Shown: in pieces, positions 15,890 to 21,658 of the stretch
Numbering within the stretch: the first letter of the stretch is position 1
Layout of the letters: the number at the start of each line of letters is the position of its first letter
Source of the DNA: a virus
Direction: 5' to 3' (one strand)
DNA: 22,034 nucleotides
IMG/VR virus record: IMGVR_UViG_3300025767_000142
Location: 1-22,034 of that record
Notes under the pieces: model-generated
What the model saw: only the letters and a program-made list of their open reading frames with translations
Told to the model about the DNA's origin: nothing
The model's database searches: none
Made by a program: the position numbers and the translations under genes

Positions 15890-16896
15890 TGACAACGATT
15901 GATGAGGCTATGGCACAACTAGATCCAAAAATTAGAAAGCGACTAGGACCAGCTGTTGGGATTAAGACTGAGTTTCAGCCTACCCCTAGCCCAGGACTAA
16001 ACAGGGCATTAGGTGGTGGCTTGCCATATGGCAGGCAGGTGCTTCTTTGGGGAAGCAAGTCTAGCGCAAAGTCATCCTTGTGTATGCAGACTATTGGCTT
16101 GGCACAAAAAGAAGGCAAGCTTTGTGCTTGGGTAGATGCTGAGATGTCTTATGATGAAAGCTGGGCGCAAAAGCTGGGGGTAGACACCTCACAATTATTG
16201 TATTCAGAAGCTCGTAGCATTAATGATATGGTAGACGTCACTGTGGCAATGCTACATGCTGGAGTAGACCTGATCGTCATCGACAGTATTAGTTCCTTGT
16301 TGCCAGCAGTTTATTTCGAGAAAGATTCGAATGAGCTAAAGCAGCTTGATCAGACTAAGCAGATTGGTGCTGAGTCTAAGGATCTTAAGCATGCCTGGAT
16401 GATGATTAACTATGCAAACAACCAAGAGAAGCCATCTTTGATTATGGCAATCTCACAAGCTAGGAACAACATTACAGCTATGTACACACAGTCTGTTCCT
16501 ACTGGTGGTAATGCGACGCAGTTCTTCTCATCTACAATCATTAAGCTATTCTCGTCATCATCAGATAATAATGCTATTAAGCATAAGATTAAGTCTGGCG
16601 ACAAATTGATTGAGCAAAAGGTTGGTCGTAAGGTTCGTTGGGAAGTTCAGAACTCTAAGACTTCAGCTCCTGGAGATTCCGGAGAATATGATTTCTACTT
16701 TAAGGGTGATCAGGTCGGTATTGACGTTATTGGCGATCTTGTAGACACGGCAGAAATGCTTGGCCACGTATCTAGAACTGGTGCCTGGTACCAGCTAGAT
16801 GATGGAACCAAGGTCCAAGGTCGTGAAGCCTTTGTAGAAAGAGTAAAAGAAGACAAAGAGCTACAAGAAAAACTGAGGGCAAGTATCGATGGCTAA
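15889..16896 (+). CDS. recA: RecA-like recombinase
   Basis: A 335-residue RecA homologue (E. coli RecA has 353). It has the Walker A region GSKSSAKSS (residues 55-63), the catalytic glutamate Glu85 in WVDAEMS, Walker B VIDSISSLLP with Asp132, and an L2-type segment SQARNNITAMYTQSVPTGGNATQFFSS (about 185-211) that contacts DNA. RecA forms filaments on ssDNA and carries out homologous pairing. The P-loop glycine before the lysine is replaced by Ala60 (G-x-x-x-x-A-K-S). Since phage RecA-like proteins vary here, activity can be kept, but it is worth testing. A short N-terminal segment and a small acidic end match phage RecA. Its neighbours (resolvases, Cas4-like nuclease) support a recombination role. 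Confidence 0.93.
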   Translation: MTTIDEAMAQLDPKIRKRLGPAVGIKTEFQPTPSPGLNRALGGGLPYGRQVLLWGSKSSAKSSLCMQTIGLAQKEGKLCAWVDAEMSYDESWAQKLGVDTSQLLYSEARSINDMVDVTVAMLHAGVDLIVIDSISSLLPAVYFEKDSNELKQLDQTKQIGAESKDLKHAWMMINYANNQEKPSLIMAISQARNNITAMYTQSVPTGGNATQFFSSTIIKLFSSSSDNNAIKHKIKSGDKLIEQKVGRKVRWEVQNSKTSAPGDSGEYDFYFKGDQVGIDVIGDLVDTAEMLGHVSRTGAWYQLDDGTKVQGREAFVERVKEDKELQEKLRASIDG

Positions 16897-17068
16897 GTAC
16901 ACAATATTTCCTGGCAAGTTTCAATGCCACACTTGTAAAAGTGAGGTTGGGACTCTTCGCTTGTATGAATCGTCTAAAGTTATAACCTGGATGTGTTCAG
17001 ATAGGCATGTCAGCAGTGTGTCCCTACAAACTAGAAAGAATAAGAGGGACTATGAGCGAAAGGTCTGA
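16889..17068 (+). CDS. Small zinc-ribbon-like protein, 59 aa
   Basis: A short gene translated from ATG 16889, overlapping the recA stop by eight bases and the next gene's start by 17. The protein has Cys13-x-x-Cys16, then Cys36-x-x-x-His40 in WMCSDRH, so four metal ligands in the arrangement of a one-zinc ribbon. The rest is basic and ends in a lysine/arginine-rich tail (TRKNKRDYERK). Short basic zinc ribbons in phage recombination regions may bind nucleic acid or partner proteins. I can name no specific activity. The frame, ligand spacing and neat overlaps support a real gene. Confidence 0.7.
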   Translation: MAKYTIFPGKFQCHTCKSEVGTLRLYESSKVITWMCSDRHVSSVSLQTRKNKRDYERKV

Positions 17069-17342
17069 GGGCAAACGTATTGGTGCTAAGCTACATAAAA
17101 ACTCTGGCCGTAATACTAAAAAGGGTGACGCTTCTTGGCACAACTTCGTAATTGATTTTAAAGAGGTTGGCAAGAGCTTTACTTTAAATAAAGATGTATG
17201 GGCAAAAGCTACGACAGATGCCTTGAAATCTAACAAAGATCCTGCTATAGTGGTAGTTATAGGTAGCGAGGGTATCAAAACAAGACTGGCAGTCATAGAG
17301 ATGGCACTGCTAGAACAATTGCTAGAAGAGAGAGAACAATGA
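17052..17342 (+). CDS. PD-(D/E)XK nuclease, Holliday junction resolvase-like
   Basis: The frame opens at 17007, but the better start is ATG 17052, preceded by AAGAGGG at 17042-17047. The resulting protein has 96 residues. It carries a nuclease core: KKGDA with Asp26, then FVIDFKEV with Asp35-x-Lys37, and a strand-helix-strand run ending in KTRLAVIEM. That layout (GD-A, then D-x-K in the next strand, FTLNKDVWAK after it) is the look of small archaeal-type Hjc/Hjr resolvases and related PD-(D/E)XK proteins found in phages. It could resolve recombination junctions or cut branched DNA before packaging. It ends in an ATGA overlap with the exonuclease gene. The family is likely; the exact substrate is inferred. 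Confidence 0.7.
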   Translation: MSERSEGKRIGAKLHKNSGRNTKKGDASWHNFVIDFKEVGKSFTLNKDVWAKATTDALKSNKDPAIVVVIGSEGIKTRLAVIEMALLEQLLEEREQ

Positions 17343-17950
17343 AAATTTTAATGCTAGATATTGAAACAACGCCGATGCAGGTTTATACCTGGGGCCTTTG
17401 GGACCAGAACATTGGAATCAATCAAATCATTAAGCCAACTGAGATGATGTGCTTTGGTGCAAAGTGGCAGGGCAAGAAGGCTGTGACCTTCAAGTCAGTA
17501 CACCACGATGGCAAGAAGGCAATGCTAGAAGAGCTACACGCCATGATGGAAGAGGCAGATGCCCTTATTGGGTGGAATTCAGCTGCATTCGATCACAAAC
17601 ACATTAAGAGGGAGTTCCTTGAGAATGGAATGGCCCCACCCTCAGTAGTCAAGGACCTCGATCTTATGAGTGTTGTAAAGGCAAACTTTAAGTTTCCATC
17701 TAACAAGCTTGACTATGTTGCTCAGGCTCTTGGAGTAGGTTCTAAGTTTAAGCACTCTGGATTCGAGCTGTGGATTGACTGCATGGCAGGTGACGACAAG
17801 GCTTGGCGGGAGATGAAGAAGTACCAGATTCAGGACGTAGTTCTTCTAGAAGAGCTTTACAAGGTACTGCTCCCTTGGCTTCCAGGTGCCAGCAGCGTAA
17901 CCATAAAGGAGAAGAGAGAAATCTCAGATCCAGACAAGATGGTACAATAG
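17339..17950 (+). CDS. DnaQ-like 3'-5' exonuclease (DEDDy)
   Basis: A 203-residue ribonuclease-H-fold exonuclease. Visible catalytic residues are Asp7 and Glu9 (MLDIETTP), Asp85 in IGWNSAAFDHKHIKREF, and Tyr162-x-x-x-Asp166 in YQIQDVVLLEELY, so the Exo III motif is of the DEDDy type. Such enzymes remove nucleotides from 3' ends and can proofread when linked to a polymerase. This one lies about 1.8 kb downstream of dnaE, so it is a candidate proofreading partner or a recombination nuclease. The ATG overlaps the previous stop (ATGA). The length is close to stand-alone phage DnaQ-like or RNase_H_2-type exonucleases. No OB or epsilon-type clamp motif could be recognised. Confidence 0.85.
   Translation: MKILMLDIETTPMQVYTWGLWDQNIGINQIIKPTEMMCFGAKWQGKKAVTFKSVHHDGKKAMLEELHAMMEEADALIGWNSAAFDHKHIKREFLENGMAPPSVVKDLDLMSVVKANFKFPSNKLDYVAQALGVGSKFKHSGFELWIDCMAGDDKAWREMKKYQIQDVVLLEELYKVLLPWLPGASSVTIKEKREISDPDKMVQ
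17943..17948 (+). promoter_or_regulatory. TACAAT box six bases before a GTG start (possible leaderless promoter)
   Basis: TACAAT lies within the end of the exonuclease gene and is separated from the GTG at 17955 by six bases, the same spacing as the TATAAT before 10415. The next gene lacks a Shine-Dalgarno sequence. No -35 element is evident. Low-confidence pattern. Confidence 0.2.
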
Positions 17951-17954
17951 TATA

Positions 17955-18263
17955 GTGACAACAGAAAACAAAACAACAATTGACATGGTTAATGGTTTAT
18001 CGGAAATAGCAGAGTTTATGGATGATGAGGAGCTTACTCAAGCTCTCACAATGGTAGCTAAGCTAATTCTAAAGCCAGATATCCCAATCAACGTTGCGAC
18101 ACTAGAGATTGTTAGGCTGCAAGCAATTGCAACCAAGATGTCTTTTAAGGCAACCTGGATGGCTAACGTAGATAAAGGAGACAGGGCAAAGAAAAACATA
18201 TACTTTACGGCAGCAAGCTCTATTAACGAACTTGTTGCAGCTCTAAAGTATATTACCCGATAA
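17955..18263 (+). CDS. Conserved phage protein of unknown function, 102 aa
   Basis: The protein is helical and moderately acidic, starting with GTG. It has a run of leucines and acids (EIAEFMDDEELTQALTMVAKLILKPDIP, about residues 15-42) and ends with KKNIYFTAASSINELVAALKYITR. I have the impression of a family that accompanies recombination nucleases in actinophages, with a final 'K-K-N-x-Y-x-x-x-x-x-x-x-x-L-V-x-A-L-K-Y' helix. No catalytic residues or metal ligands are seen. It lies four bases after the exonuclease and just before the Cas4-like gene, so a role in DNA processing is possible but unproven. Confidence 0.6.
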   Translation: MTTENKTTIDMVNGLSEIAEFMDDEELTQALTMVAKLILKPDIPINVATLEIVRLQAIATKMSFKATWMANVDKGDRAKKNIYFTAASSINELVAALKYITR

Positions 18264-18267
18264 TATA

Positions 18268-19065
18268 ATGGCTAAAAGTTTACTAAATGAATTAATGCAA
18301 AACGCCGACAGGCCACAGAAGTCTTCTCCAGAAATGGATGCTTTGATTGAAAAAATTCAGTCTGGGTATATTGCTAATCGTGGTCCTAGGCACCAGCAGA
18401 AAAAGAGCTTTGCGCCATCTACCATTGCTTATGGGCATGGAGAGTGCGCAAGGTATTGGTACCTGGCTTTTGAGGGCGGTACGTTCGAAGACTATGCAGA
18501 TCCATTTGCTGGTGCAAACATGACAAATGGTACTAAGTCACATGAGCGTATTCAGAAGGCTATGGAAGATGCTGGAATGCTAGTTGACTCCGAATTTAAG
18601 ATTATTAATGAAGATCCGCCTATCTTTGGATACGGTGATGTAATCTTAGACTGGAACGGAGAAGAGCTTCTTGGTGAAATCAAGACAGCTATGCAGGAAG
18701 GCTTTGAGTACAGAAAGAAGAGTCGTAAGGCTAAGAGCGGCCATTTGATTCAGCTTCTTATTTATATGAAGATTCTTAAAAAAGCAAAAGGTGTTCTCAT
18801 TTATGAAAACAAAAATAACCATGAACTACTGGCTATTCCTGTTGAGGTAAATGATTACTATATCGGATGGGTAAACCAAGCATTTGAGTGGATGAGAGAT
18901 GTTCGTAAGGCATGGGAAGAAAAGACTTTGCCTACAAAAAACTATCGATCTAATTCTAGGATCTGTAAGACATGCCCTTTGGCAAAAGTTTGTGCAGATG
19001 CTGGAACTGGAGACATTAAACTTAAATCATTGGAGCCCTTGGATGAAGCCTTGTCAGTGGTGTGA
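18268..19065 (+). CDS. Cas4-like PD-(D/E)XK nuclease with 4Fe-4S site
   Basis: A 265-residue nuclease of the Cas4/RecB-like family. The four iron-sulfur cysteines are split as in Cas4 and AddB: Cys60 in GECARYW, then Cys233, Cys236 and Cys242 in CKTCPLAKVC. The RecB-type nuclease core has His92, Asp124 (FGYGDVILD), Glu137-x-Lys139 (LLGEIKT) and the QxxxY motif Gln162-Tyr166. Such proteins are ssDNA exonucleases that process ends in recombination. No CRISPR repeats or Cas1/Cas2 genes are near, so it is a phage recombination nuclease rather than a spacer-acquisition enzyme. The chosen ATG has no clear ribosome-binding site. The 3' end overlaps the following zinc-ribbon gene by 23 bases. Confidence 0.85.
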   Translation: MAKSLLNELMQNADRPQKSSPEMDALIEKIQSGYIANRGPRHQQKKSFAPSTIAYGHGECARYWYLAFEGGTFEDYADPFAGANMTNGTKSHERIQKAMEDAGMLVDSEFKIINEDPPIFGYGDVILDWNGEELLGEIKTAMQEGFEYRKKSRKAKSGHLIQLLIYMKILKKAKGVLIYENKNNHELLAIPVEVNDYYIGWVNQAFEWMRDVRKAWEEKTLPTKNYRSNSRICKTCPLAKVCADAGTGDIKLKSLEPLDEALSVV

Positions 19066-19339
19066 TACAGCGTTTGAAGCTAACGTAAGCTATCAGATAT
19101 ACTGTTCTCCAGAATGTCGTGATCAAGCAACCAAAGATAAGATATCCCAAAGGTATGCCATTGCTCGTAGAGCAAAAATGATGGGTAAAAAAAGATATTG
19201 CAAATCTTGTGGGGTACTATTGTCTGCCTACAATGATGATGTGCTTTGTTTATCTTGTGTTATTAATCCAACAGACGTTTCCAAAGCTTTAAAAGAAATT
19301 AAGGGCATTGCAGATGGTAAAGATAAGCCAAATAAGTAA
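19043..19339 (+). CDS. Twin zinc-ribbon protein, 98 aa
   Basis: The frame opens far upstream inside the Cas4-like gene, but the sensible start is ATG 19043, with TGGAG at 19031-19035 as its ribosome-binding site. The 98-residue protein has eight cysteines in two sets of CxxC plus CxxC-like pairs: Cys4/Cys7 with Cys21/Cys25 (CSPEC), and Cys53/Cys56 with Cys69/Cys72. A basic helix lies between them (RYAIARRAKMMGKK). Two zinc ribbons with a basic linker suggest binding to DNA, RNA or a protein partner. It sits between the Cas4-like nuclease and the RuvC-like resolvase and overlaps both. I cannot name the function. Confidence 0.7.
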   Translation: MKPCQWCDTAFEANVSYQIYCSPECRDQATKDKISQRYAIARRAKMMGKKRYCKSCGVLLSAYNDDVLCLSCVINPTDVSKALKEIKGIADGKDKPNK

Positions 19340-19889
19340 ACAGCCAAACCGAATATGCGCAATAGATGCTAGCACAAACAGCCTAGCCTTTGCAATTTTT
19401 AATAAAGAAGAGCTAGAGGCTTGTGGGAAAATTAAGTTCGAAGGCTCAAACACCTACAGGAAGCTTGCAGACGCCGCCATTAAAACGCAGGCATTTTTTA
19501 ATGTCTATGGCAATTTTGATGCTGTTGTGATTGAACATACTGTGTTTATGAATAGCCCAAAGACAGCAGCAGACTTGGCGCTGGTGCAGGGTGCCTTGCT
19601 GGGGGCCATGTCAGTCATTGGTGTAAAGCAAATTAAATCAATTAACCCAATTGCCTGGCAGACCTTTATTGGCAATGGCAGACTAACCACTCCAGAGAAG
19701 CAAGTTATCAGATCTGATAATCTAGGAAAGAGTGACTCTTGGTACAAGACTAAAGAGCGAGAGTTTCGCAAGCAAAGGACTATTAGGTTTGTTAATACTA
19801 TTTATGATAAAAATATAGATGACAACGATGTCTCAGATGCGATCGGCATTGGGCATTACTCAATAAACAATTGGTCTAAACTGGCTTGA
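19314..19889 (+). CDS. ruvC: RuvC-like Holliday junction resolvase
   Basis: A 191-residue RNase-H-fold nuclease. The catalytic acids are visible in order: Asp18 in AIDASTNSLAFAIF, Glu74 in VVIEHTVF, and Asp172 and Asp175 in the DDNDVSDAIGIGHYS segment, the RuvC/YqgF-type final motif. Such enzymes cut Holliday junctions, and in phages often debranch DNA before packaging. Candidate starts are TTG 19308 and ATG 19314. I chose ATG 19314 because AAGGG at 19301-19305 fits its spacing. The gene overlaps the preceding zinc-ribbon gene by 26 bases. The gene symbol is by family resemblance, since it is not a bacterial ruvC orthologue. A second resolvase-like gene (17052-17342) is nearby. Confidence 0.85.
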   Translation: MVKISQISKQPNRICAIDASTNSLAFAIFNKEELEACGKIKFEGSNTYRKLADAAIKTQAFFNVYGNFDAVVIEHTVFMNSPKTAADLALVQGALLGAMSVIGVKQIKSINPIAWQTFIGNGRLTTPEKQVIRSDNLGKSDSWYKTKEREFRKQRTIRFVNTIYDKNIDDNDVSDAIGIGHYSINNWSKLA

Positions 19890-19901
19890 CAAGGAGGCAT
19901 G

Positions 19902-20057
19902 ATGGCTGCTAAACTTTATACAAATGAAGCGTGGCTTCGTAAAAGATTTCTTATGGACAAGAAGACTCCACAAGAGATTGCAAAAGAATGCGGGGCAACT
20001 GTTGAAACAATTTACGTATATTTAGCTAAGTTTAAATTAAGGAAGTCTAAGCGTTGA
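19902..20057 (+). CDS. Small helix-turn-helix protein, 51 aa
   Basis: Two consecutive ATGs at 19899 and 19902 follow an excellent AAGGAGG at 19891-19897. The second has the better distance and gives a 51-residue protein. Residues about 22-44 read TPQEIAKECGATVETIYVYLAK, a clear tri-helical HTH, and the end is basic (FKLRKSKR). It could be a tiny transcription regulator or DNA-binding accessory for the purine module that follows. The stop overlaps the next TTG start (TTGA). No operator sites can be read nearby. Confidence 0.7.
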   Translation: MAAKLYTNEAWLRKRFLMDKKTPQEIAKECGATVETIYVYLAKFKLRKSKR

Positions 20058-20329
20058 GCAAAGAGACAGAGCAAAAAATAACAGAGGTTATGGCTGGCAT
20101 CGAGAAGATGCTAATTCAAAAGAATAGGGCGTATGGAGATTCTGCACTAGACCCAGTTCGGGTATTTTCTAAAGAAGATGCTATTGAACAGCTCTATGTT
20201 CGCATAGATGATAAGCTTTCTAGAATTCAGAGGGGTCACGAGTACCCTGGAGACGACACAGTATTTGATTTAATTGGGTATTTAGTATTACTTTTAATTG
20301 CTAAGGAGAGACATGAAAGAGTACAGTAA
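20054..20329 (+). CDS. DUF1599 / Nmad1-type nucleotide-modification-associated protein
   Basis: The 91-residue protein has the pattern of DUF1599, also called nucleotide modification associated domain 1: KNRAYGDSALDPVRVFSKED (about residues 22-41), then YVRIDDKLSRIQRG (about 48-61) and a final DTVFDLIGYLVLLLIA. Aravind and colleagues predicted this domain to act with enzymes that alter bases in phage DNA, because it is often found next to such genes. Its biochemical activity is unknown. The TTG start lies in a TTGA overlap with the HTH gene, with TAAGGAAG at 20037-20044 upstream. Its 3' end overlaps the IMPDH/GMPR gene by 17 bases. It is the clearest pointer to nucleotide modification here. 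Family identity is fairly sure; function is not. Confidence 0.75.
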   Translation: MSKETEQKITEVMAGIEKMLIQKNRAYGDSALDPVRVFSKEDAIEQLYVRIDDKLSRIQRGHEYPGDDTVFDLIGYLVLLLIAKERHERVQ

Positions 20330-21344
20330 CAAAGAGCAGCTGTCATTTGACGATATTTTGCTGGTACCAAGGCATTCCGACATTGAAAGTCGTAGAGATG
20401 TAATGCTTAACGCAACAATTGGAAGAGGCACAAAGAGAAGTATTGGAATGAAGATTCCACTTATTGCTGCTCCAATGGATACCGTCTGTGAATGGGAGAT
20501 GGCAGCAGCTATGCGTAACGCTGGTGGCCTTGGAATTTTGCACAGGTACATGCCAATTGATCAGCAGGTGGAGCAAGTAAAGCTAGCTAGGGATGCTGGC
20601 GGGACAGTGGGTGGATCTGTTGGAGCCGTTGGACAGTTTGCAGAAGATGCCGCTAAGCTTGTTTATGCTGGTGCAGAGTTAATTCTAATTGACATTGCCA
20701 ACGGTCATAGTGATTATGCCATTAAGGCTGTCAAGAAGCTTAGGCAAAGCTTTGGCAGGGACGTACATATTATGGCTGGAAACGTGTCAACAGCAGAGGG
20801 ATATACTAGACTAGCAGATGCTGGGGCAGACTCTATTCGTGTTGGAATTGGTGGCGGATCTGCCTGTACCACTCGTATTGTTAGTGGACATGGAGTTCCT
20901 ACGCTGGCATCCATTATAGATATTAGAAGTAAATACGAGTATGGTGATGGTCCAGACATCATTGCTGATGGTGGAATTCGCAACTCTGGCGATGCAGCTA
21001 AGGCCTTAGCGGCAGGAGCAAATGCGCTTATGGTTGGCAGGATTCTTGCTGGCACAGACGAGTCCCCAGGAGAGGTTGTCGACGGACGCAAGGTCTTCAG
21101 GGGAATGGCTTCTAGGGAGGCACAGGAGGCTGGCAGAGGCACTGTCTCTGGGGTGGAGGGTGTCTCCACTACCGTAGAACATGTTGGAAGTGTTAATAAT
21201 ATTATTAATGATTTTAGTGCGGGGCTGAGGAGTGCTCTCTCATACACAGGTGTAGACAACCTTATTGACTTCTATGACGAGAGCATGTATAATAGAGTAT
21301 CAAGCAATTCGCTAAATGAAACTAAACCTCACGCAAAGGAATAA
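20313..21344 (+). CDS. IMP dehydrogenase/GMP reductase family enzyme, no CBS domains
   Basis: A 343-residue beta/alpha-barrel enzyme. Near the N-terminus is LSFDDILLVPRHSDI, then PLIAAPMDTVCEWEMAAAM, both IMPDH/GMPR signatures. The phosphate-binding loop and catalytic cysteine lie in GGGSACTTRIVSGHG with Cys185, the barrel end reads DGGIRNSGDAAKALAAGANALMVG, and the flap follows GMASREAQ. The length and Cys position match GMP reductase (E. coli GuaC: 347 residues, Cys186) and CBS-less IMPDH forms. The Arg-Tyr pair typical of the IMPDH flap is missing, and the flap is short (SGVEGVSTTVEH). IMPDH makes XMP from IMP; GMPR makes IMP from GMP. Which reaction occurs cannot be told. The ATG has TAAGGAGAG just upstream. 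It probably acts with the Nmad1 protein on purine pools. Confidence 0.9.
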   Translation: MKEYSNKEQLSFDDILLVPRHSDIESRRDVMLNATIGRGTKRSIGMKIPLIAAPMDTVCEWEMAAAMRNAGGLGILHRYMPIDQQVEQVKLARDAGGTVGGSVGAVGQFAEDAAKLVYAGAELILIDIANGHSDYAIKAVKKLRQSFGRDVHIMAGNVSTAEGYTRLADAGADSIRVGIGGGSACTTRIVSGHGVPTLASIIDIRSKYEYGDGPDIIADGGIRNSGDAAKALAAGANALMVGRILAGTDESPGEVVDGRKVFRGMASREAQEAGRGTVSGVEGVSTTVEHVGSVNNIINDFSAGLRSALSYTGVDNLIDFYDESMYNRVSSNSLNETKPHAKE

Positions 21345-21346
21345 TA

Positions 21347-21658
21347 ATGGTTCGTGCTCGCAAGACAGGTACAGACGGAAAGCCCACCAAGTTCTTTCGT
21401 TTCCCAGAAATTACTGTAGATAACTTTGTCATTGAAAAGGGCGAGCTTATCAAGATCAAAGATGAGTGGGGCATGAGGTTTAAGTTTGACAGCCTGGTCA
21501 CTAATACCGAGACCGGTGCGCAATGGGTAGACTGTTATGAGGTTTACCGTGCAAGAACTGGGTGCCTAAGATCATTTAGGCTAGAGCGAGTGAAGAGAAT
21601 TCCTAAGAGGAGAGGTAAGCGTCGTGCAAAACGAACAGCAGATAGTACAACATCTTGA
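21347..21658 (+). CDS. Small basic protein of unknown function, 103 aa
   Basis: A highly basic protein with a Lys/Arg-rich start (VRARKTGTDGKPTKFFRF), a beta-rich core (VDNFVIEKGELIKIKDEWGMRFKFDSLVTNTETGAQWVDCYEVYRARTG) and a very basic C-terminus (KRIPKRRGKRRAKR). This suggests nucleic acid binding. I recall similar small proteins in actinophage genomes just before terminase, but no function is known. AAAGGA precedes the ATG. The last 35 bases overlap the next gene in another frame. Confidence 0.65.
   Translation: MVRARKTGTDGKPTKFFRFPEITVDNFVIEKGELIKIKDEWGMRFKFDSLVTNTETGAQWVDCYEVYRARTGCLRSFRLERVKRIPKRRGKRRAKRTADSTTS

Noticed and set aside
17007-17051. Longer version of the Hjc-like gene starting at 17007
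   Set aside because: The added residues would come from inside the zinc-ribbon gene, have no ribosome-binding site, and a well-placed AAGAGGG precedes ATG 17052.
18264-18269. TATAAT overlapping the start codon of the Cas4-like gene as a promoter
   Set aside because: A transcript from it would begin after the start codon, so it cannot serve this start; probably chance in AT-rich sequence.
18899-19042. Longer version of the twin zinc-ribbon gene starting at 18899
   Set aside because: The extra 48 residues overlap the Cas4-like gene out of frame and look like shadow sequence; ATG 19043 has a good ribosome-binding site and starts just before the first Cys pair.
18268-19065. Cas4-like gene as evidence for a CRISPR-Cas system
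   Set aside because: No repeat-spacer array and no cas1, cas2 or effector genes are seen; the Cas4-like fold is common in phage recombination modules.
20714-21259. A 181-codon open frame on the - strand opposite the IMPDH/GMPR gene
   Set aside because: It lies wholly inside a gene with clear catalytic motifs on the + strand, is low-complexity (Ser, Pro, Thr, Ala rich) as expected for a shadow, and there is no other - strand gene in the window.
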